Made by a program: the position numbers and the translations under genes
Notes under the pieces: model-generated
What the model saw: the letters and a program-made list of their open reading frames with translations, nothing else
Database searches by the model: none
Told to the model about the DNA's origin: nothing
In this document: positions 62,366-64,000 of the stretch, piece after piece
Position numbering within the stretch: the first letter of the stretch is position 1
Layout of the letters: every line of letters starts with the position of its first letter
Assembly (NCBI GenBank): GCA_031550085.1
Contig: JAVBOY010000038.1
Coordinates: 1-64,000, forward strand
Length of the DNA stretch: 64,000 nucleotides
Direction of reading: 5' to 3'
From: UBA4417 sp031550085
Lineage (GTDB): Bacteria; Bacteroidota; Bacteroidia; Bacteroidales; UBA4417

Positions 62366-63247
62366 TTGCTGGGTTATTATGGCGGGGGAGCAGGAGTAGA
62401 AAGTTATGGACAGGTAGCTAGCCTGTGGGCATCCGTTGGGGAACAGGGAGCGGCAAATCTTTGTGCACTAAATTATGCCGGTCAAGCAACTATTTCCGGT
62501 CTTGCTTCATCATTTATGCCATCCGTAACTATTCCGCTGGGAAACGATTTTTCAGTATCCATGTCACCGGGATTTGGGATGAATAGAGGGTTGGTTGCAG
62601 GCATCAATGTTACCGGAACCTATACAAACGGCGATTGGACTGTATCGGGTGGATTTGGAGCGAACACGGCAGGGCATTCCATATACGGAGGGGCGATATA
62701 TAACGACCAAACCAACAAACAGACTTTCTCCTACTACGCCAACTATTTTGGCGGAGGCAATGATAACCAAGTTGTAGGTGGTTTGGGGTATGTCAGAGGG
62801 GATTTTTCATTTAGACTGGAGAACGATGTTTTTGCATTGAATGGTGACCGGTGGCGCACAGCAGCTGGAGAGATCGGCTGTGGCAATTTTGTATTGGGTT
62901 TTAGTGTATATACGAATGATCCTGCAGGGATAGCAGAAGCAGAAAATTTAAAAAGAGCAAAGGCAACAGATTTGAATGGGACGAATTTATTGGGCAAAAC
63001 GAATCGATGGGGAAATGGAGCCTGGAAAAAAGGGCAAACATATTATGCTCCCGGGTATGTAGGTATAAGGCAAGGCAACAACATTACCCGATTCGGGTAT
63101 AGCAACCGCTGGGTACAAGACAGAACCCAAAATTTTATTCACCGGAATTTTTGGCCTGGTAATCAAAATTTTTACAACAGATACGATTATATGTATGAAG
63201 GGTGGTCCGGCTATTCCGGATATTACAATCCATATACCTTATATTAA
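62366..63247 (+). CDS. orphan polymorphic toxin tip, Ntox23-like (no RHS core)
   Basis: The frame gives 293 residues from TTG 62366, but it is open without ATG back to 62273, so no normal start or signal peptide exists. The sequence matches, from memory, the Bacteroidota 'polymorphic toxin type 23' domain. It has LGYYGGGAGVESYGQ and QGAANLCALNYAGQATISGL as the pre-toxin part, then repeated VTGTYTNGDWTVSGGFGANT-type strands, WRTAAGEIGCGNFVLGFSVY, YAPGYVGIRQGNNITRFGYS, and WVQDRTQNFIHRNF near the end. In complete toxins such a tip follows an RHS core. Here it stands alone, so it is probably a displaced cassette that could be recombined onto the RHS gene. It may not be expressed. Confidence 0.68.
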   Translation: MLGYYGGGAGVESYGQVASLWASVGEQGAANLCALNYAGQATISGLASSFMPSVTIPLGNDFSVSMSPGFGMNRGLVAGINVTGTYTNGDWTVSGGFGANTAGHSIYGGAIYNDQTNKQTFSYYANYFGGGNDNQVVGGLGYVRGDFSFRLENDVFALNGDRWRTAAGEIGCGNFVLGFSVYTNDPAGIAEAENLKRAKATDLNGTNLLGKTNRWGNGAWKKGQTYYAPGYVGIRQGNNITRFGYSNRWVQDRTQNFIHRNFWPGNQNFYNRYDYMYEGWSGYSGYYNPYTLY

Positions 63248-63261
63248 TAAAAATAAACACC

Positions 63262-63939
63262 ATGAAATTCTTATTTTTGATTTGTGCGATGATATTCGTT
63301 TCTTGCAGTCAATTTGAAACGGCATCACGTTATAGGAAAAATTTTACTTACTGCAATAAAGGAGAATACACAGGCTTGGATACCGTGATAAACATAAAAG
63401 GAGTTTACCTTACAACAACGATTAGTGAATCTTATAACAACTATTATAAGGCTTATCGAATGGATACCTTATATGATGCTATTATATTCTGGGCAGATGG
63501 GACAGCAGGCAGTATTGCAGGAATGGCTCCAAACCTTTATCAATCATATTTTGATAAAATAATTAGAAAAGGTAGGGATAACTATTTTTACAAAAAATCC
63601 AGTTGGGGGAATTACAGAATTGCCGGTGACACAATTAAGGTGCAATACCTGTATGTGCCTCTTTTTCTTAGCTTAAATGATTCTTGGAGTGGTGTTGAAA
63701 ATTGTTTCCGGATTAGTAAAAAGAATACGTTGGAGTCTTTGCCAATGATGTCTAAAGCGTTAGATCGTTATTACAAAGATACCCCTGAGGCTAAAGAAAA
63801 CCGAAAAAACGCAAAAAAGGAAATCTACACCTTTGTTCCTGTGGAAAGAATTCCTCCTCCAAATTGCTGGCTAAAAAAGAAAAAATGGTTTTGGTGTAAC
63901 AAAGAAGACTGGAAAGAATATAAAAAACGAAGGAAATAA
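63262..63939 (+). CDS. lipoprotein, candidate immunity protein for the orphan tip
   Basis: The start at 63262 (MKFLFLICAMIFVSCSQFET) gives a lipoprotein signal (lipobox IFVSC) and 225 residues; the frame is open to 63202 but that overlaps the toxin gene. The mature part has TGLDTVINIKGVYLTTTISE and a strongly basic C-terminus (WLKKKKWFWCNKEDWKEYKK). It lies 14 bp after the Ntox23-like frame. No recognised family; position makes it the likely cognate immunity gene. Confidence 0.65.
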   Translation: MKFLFLICAMIFVSCSQFETASRYRKNFTYCNKGEYTGLDTVINIKGVYLTTTISESYNNYYKAYRMDTLYDAIIFWADGTAGSIAGMAPNLYQSYFDKIIRKGRDNYFYKKSSWGNYRIAGDTIKVQYLYVPLFLSLNDSWSGVENCFRISKKNTLESLPMMSKALDRYYKDTPEAKENRKNAKKEIYTFVPVERIPPPNCWLKKKKWFWCNKEDWKEYKKRRK

Positions 63940-63955
63940 TTTCTTACTTTGTCCC

Positions 63956-64000
63956 ATGGTTGGTTTTGGAAGCAGCGGGCTTAATGTTGGTGCAAGCTTA
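63956..64000 (+). CDS. possible start of a further cassette (cut by window edge)
   Basis: A short open frame (MVGFGSSGLNVGASL) runs off the right edge 16 bp after the last lipoprotein. The Gly-rich wording resembles the beta-rich part of toxin tips, so another orphan cassette may begin here. Too short to judge. Confidence 0.2.
   Translation, partial: MVGFGSSGLNVGASL

Overview
The window looks like chromosome from a member of the Bacteroidota. The reasons are: promoter boxes of the TAnnTTTG type in front of many genes; two TonB-dependent receptors with a carboxypeptidase-regulatory-like N-domain; secreted proteins ending in type IX secretion (T9SS) sorting domains; an S46 dipeptidyl-peptidase; and family members typical of the phylum (YfhO-like membrane protein, DUF4834, long TamB beside tsaD). 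Genes are moderately AT-rich and intergenic regions are strongly AT-rich. No tRNA, rRNA or CRISPR array was recognised.

Layout. 1-7534: an accessory block of secreted, lipoprotein and outer-membrane genes, all on the minus strand, after a gene tail cut by the left edge. 7535-8228: an intergenic region with a possible structured leader RNA/short ORF on the minus strand. 8229-12120: aat, a small multidrug-resistance (Gdx-like) transporter, a TonB-dependent receptor and aroQ. 12382-17109: three tandem paralogous B12-binding radical SAM genes, at least two with their own promoter. 17359-18884: a YIP1-family membrane protein and a divergent DapB-like protein. 19121-21719: a TPP riboswitch controlling a TonB-dependent receptor, presumably for thiamine. 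21850-32772: core genes (purE, GH20 hexosaminidase, pyrG, a YtxH/holin-like operon, uup, mntP, mqnE-queD). 32851-40709: S46 peptidase, ridA, ligA, a small membrane protein and tsaD, separated by three repeat-rich islands. 40832-53549: tamB, a surface-polysaccharide operon (DUF4834, YfhO, GT2, flippase), rpmH (short and easily missed), pepD and a DUF4105 protein.

53550-64000 is a polymorphic-toxin locus. A short T9SS-sorted protein precedes a 2067-residue SpvB/VCBS/RHS protein. Its C-terminal tip carries an HEFGH zinc-protease-like motif. Two tandem paralogous lipoproteins follow directly and are candidate immunity proteins. Next come an orphan Ntox23-like toxin tip without an RHS core or a normal start codon, a further lipoprotein, and possibly the start of another cassette at the right edge. 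This is the part most likely to hold something undescribed.

A second theme is intergenic repeats. A composite element (a GTGAACAGTGAAGGGTGA-like module, an 8-nt-period GTTGAATT array and a CTATGCGATT...TAGATTAAATTAT module) recurs near 4.8, 35 and 53.6-55 kb. A 67-nt tandem repeat, a 145-bp palindrome and a perfect 22-nt-period array of terminator-like units lie between 36.0 and 39.6 kb. Thiamine uptake, menaquinone synthesis by the futalosine route, queuosine/pterin synthesis, chorismate and purine/pyrimidine genes give the housekeeping background.
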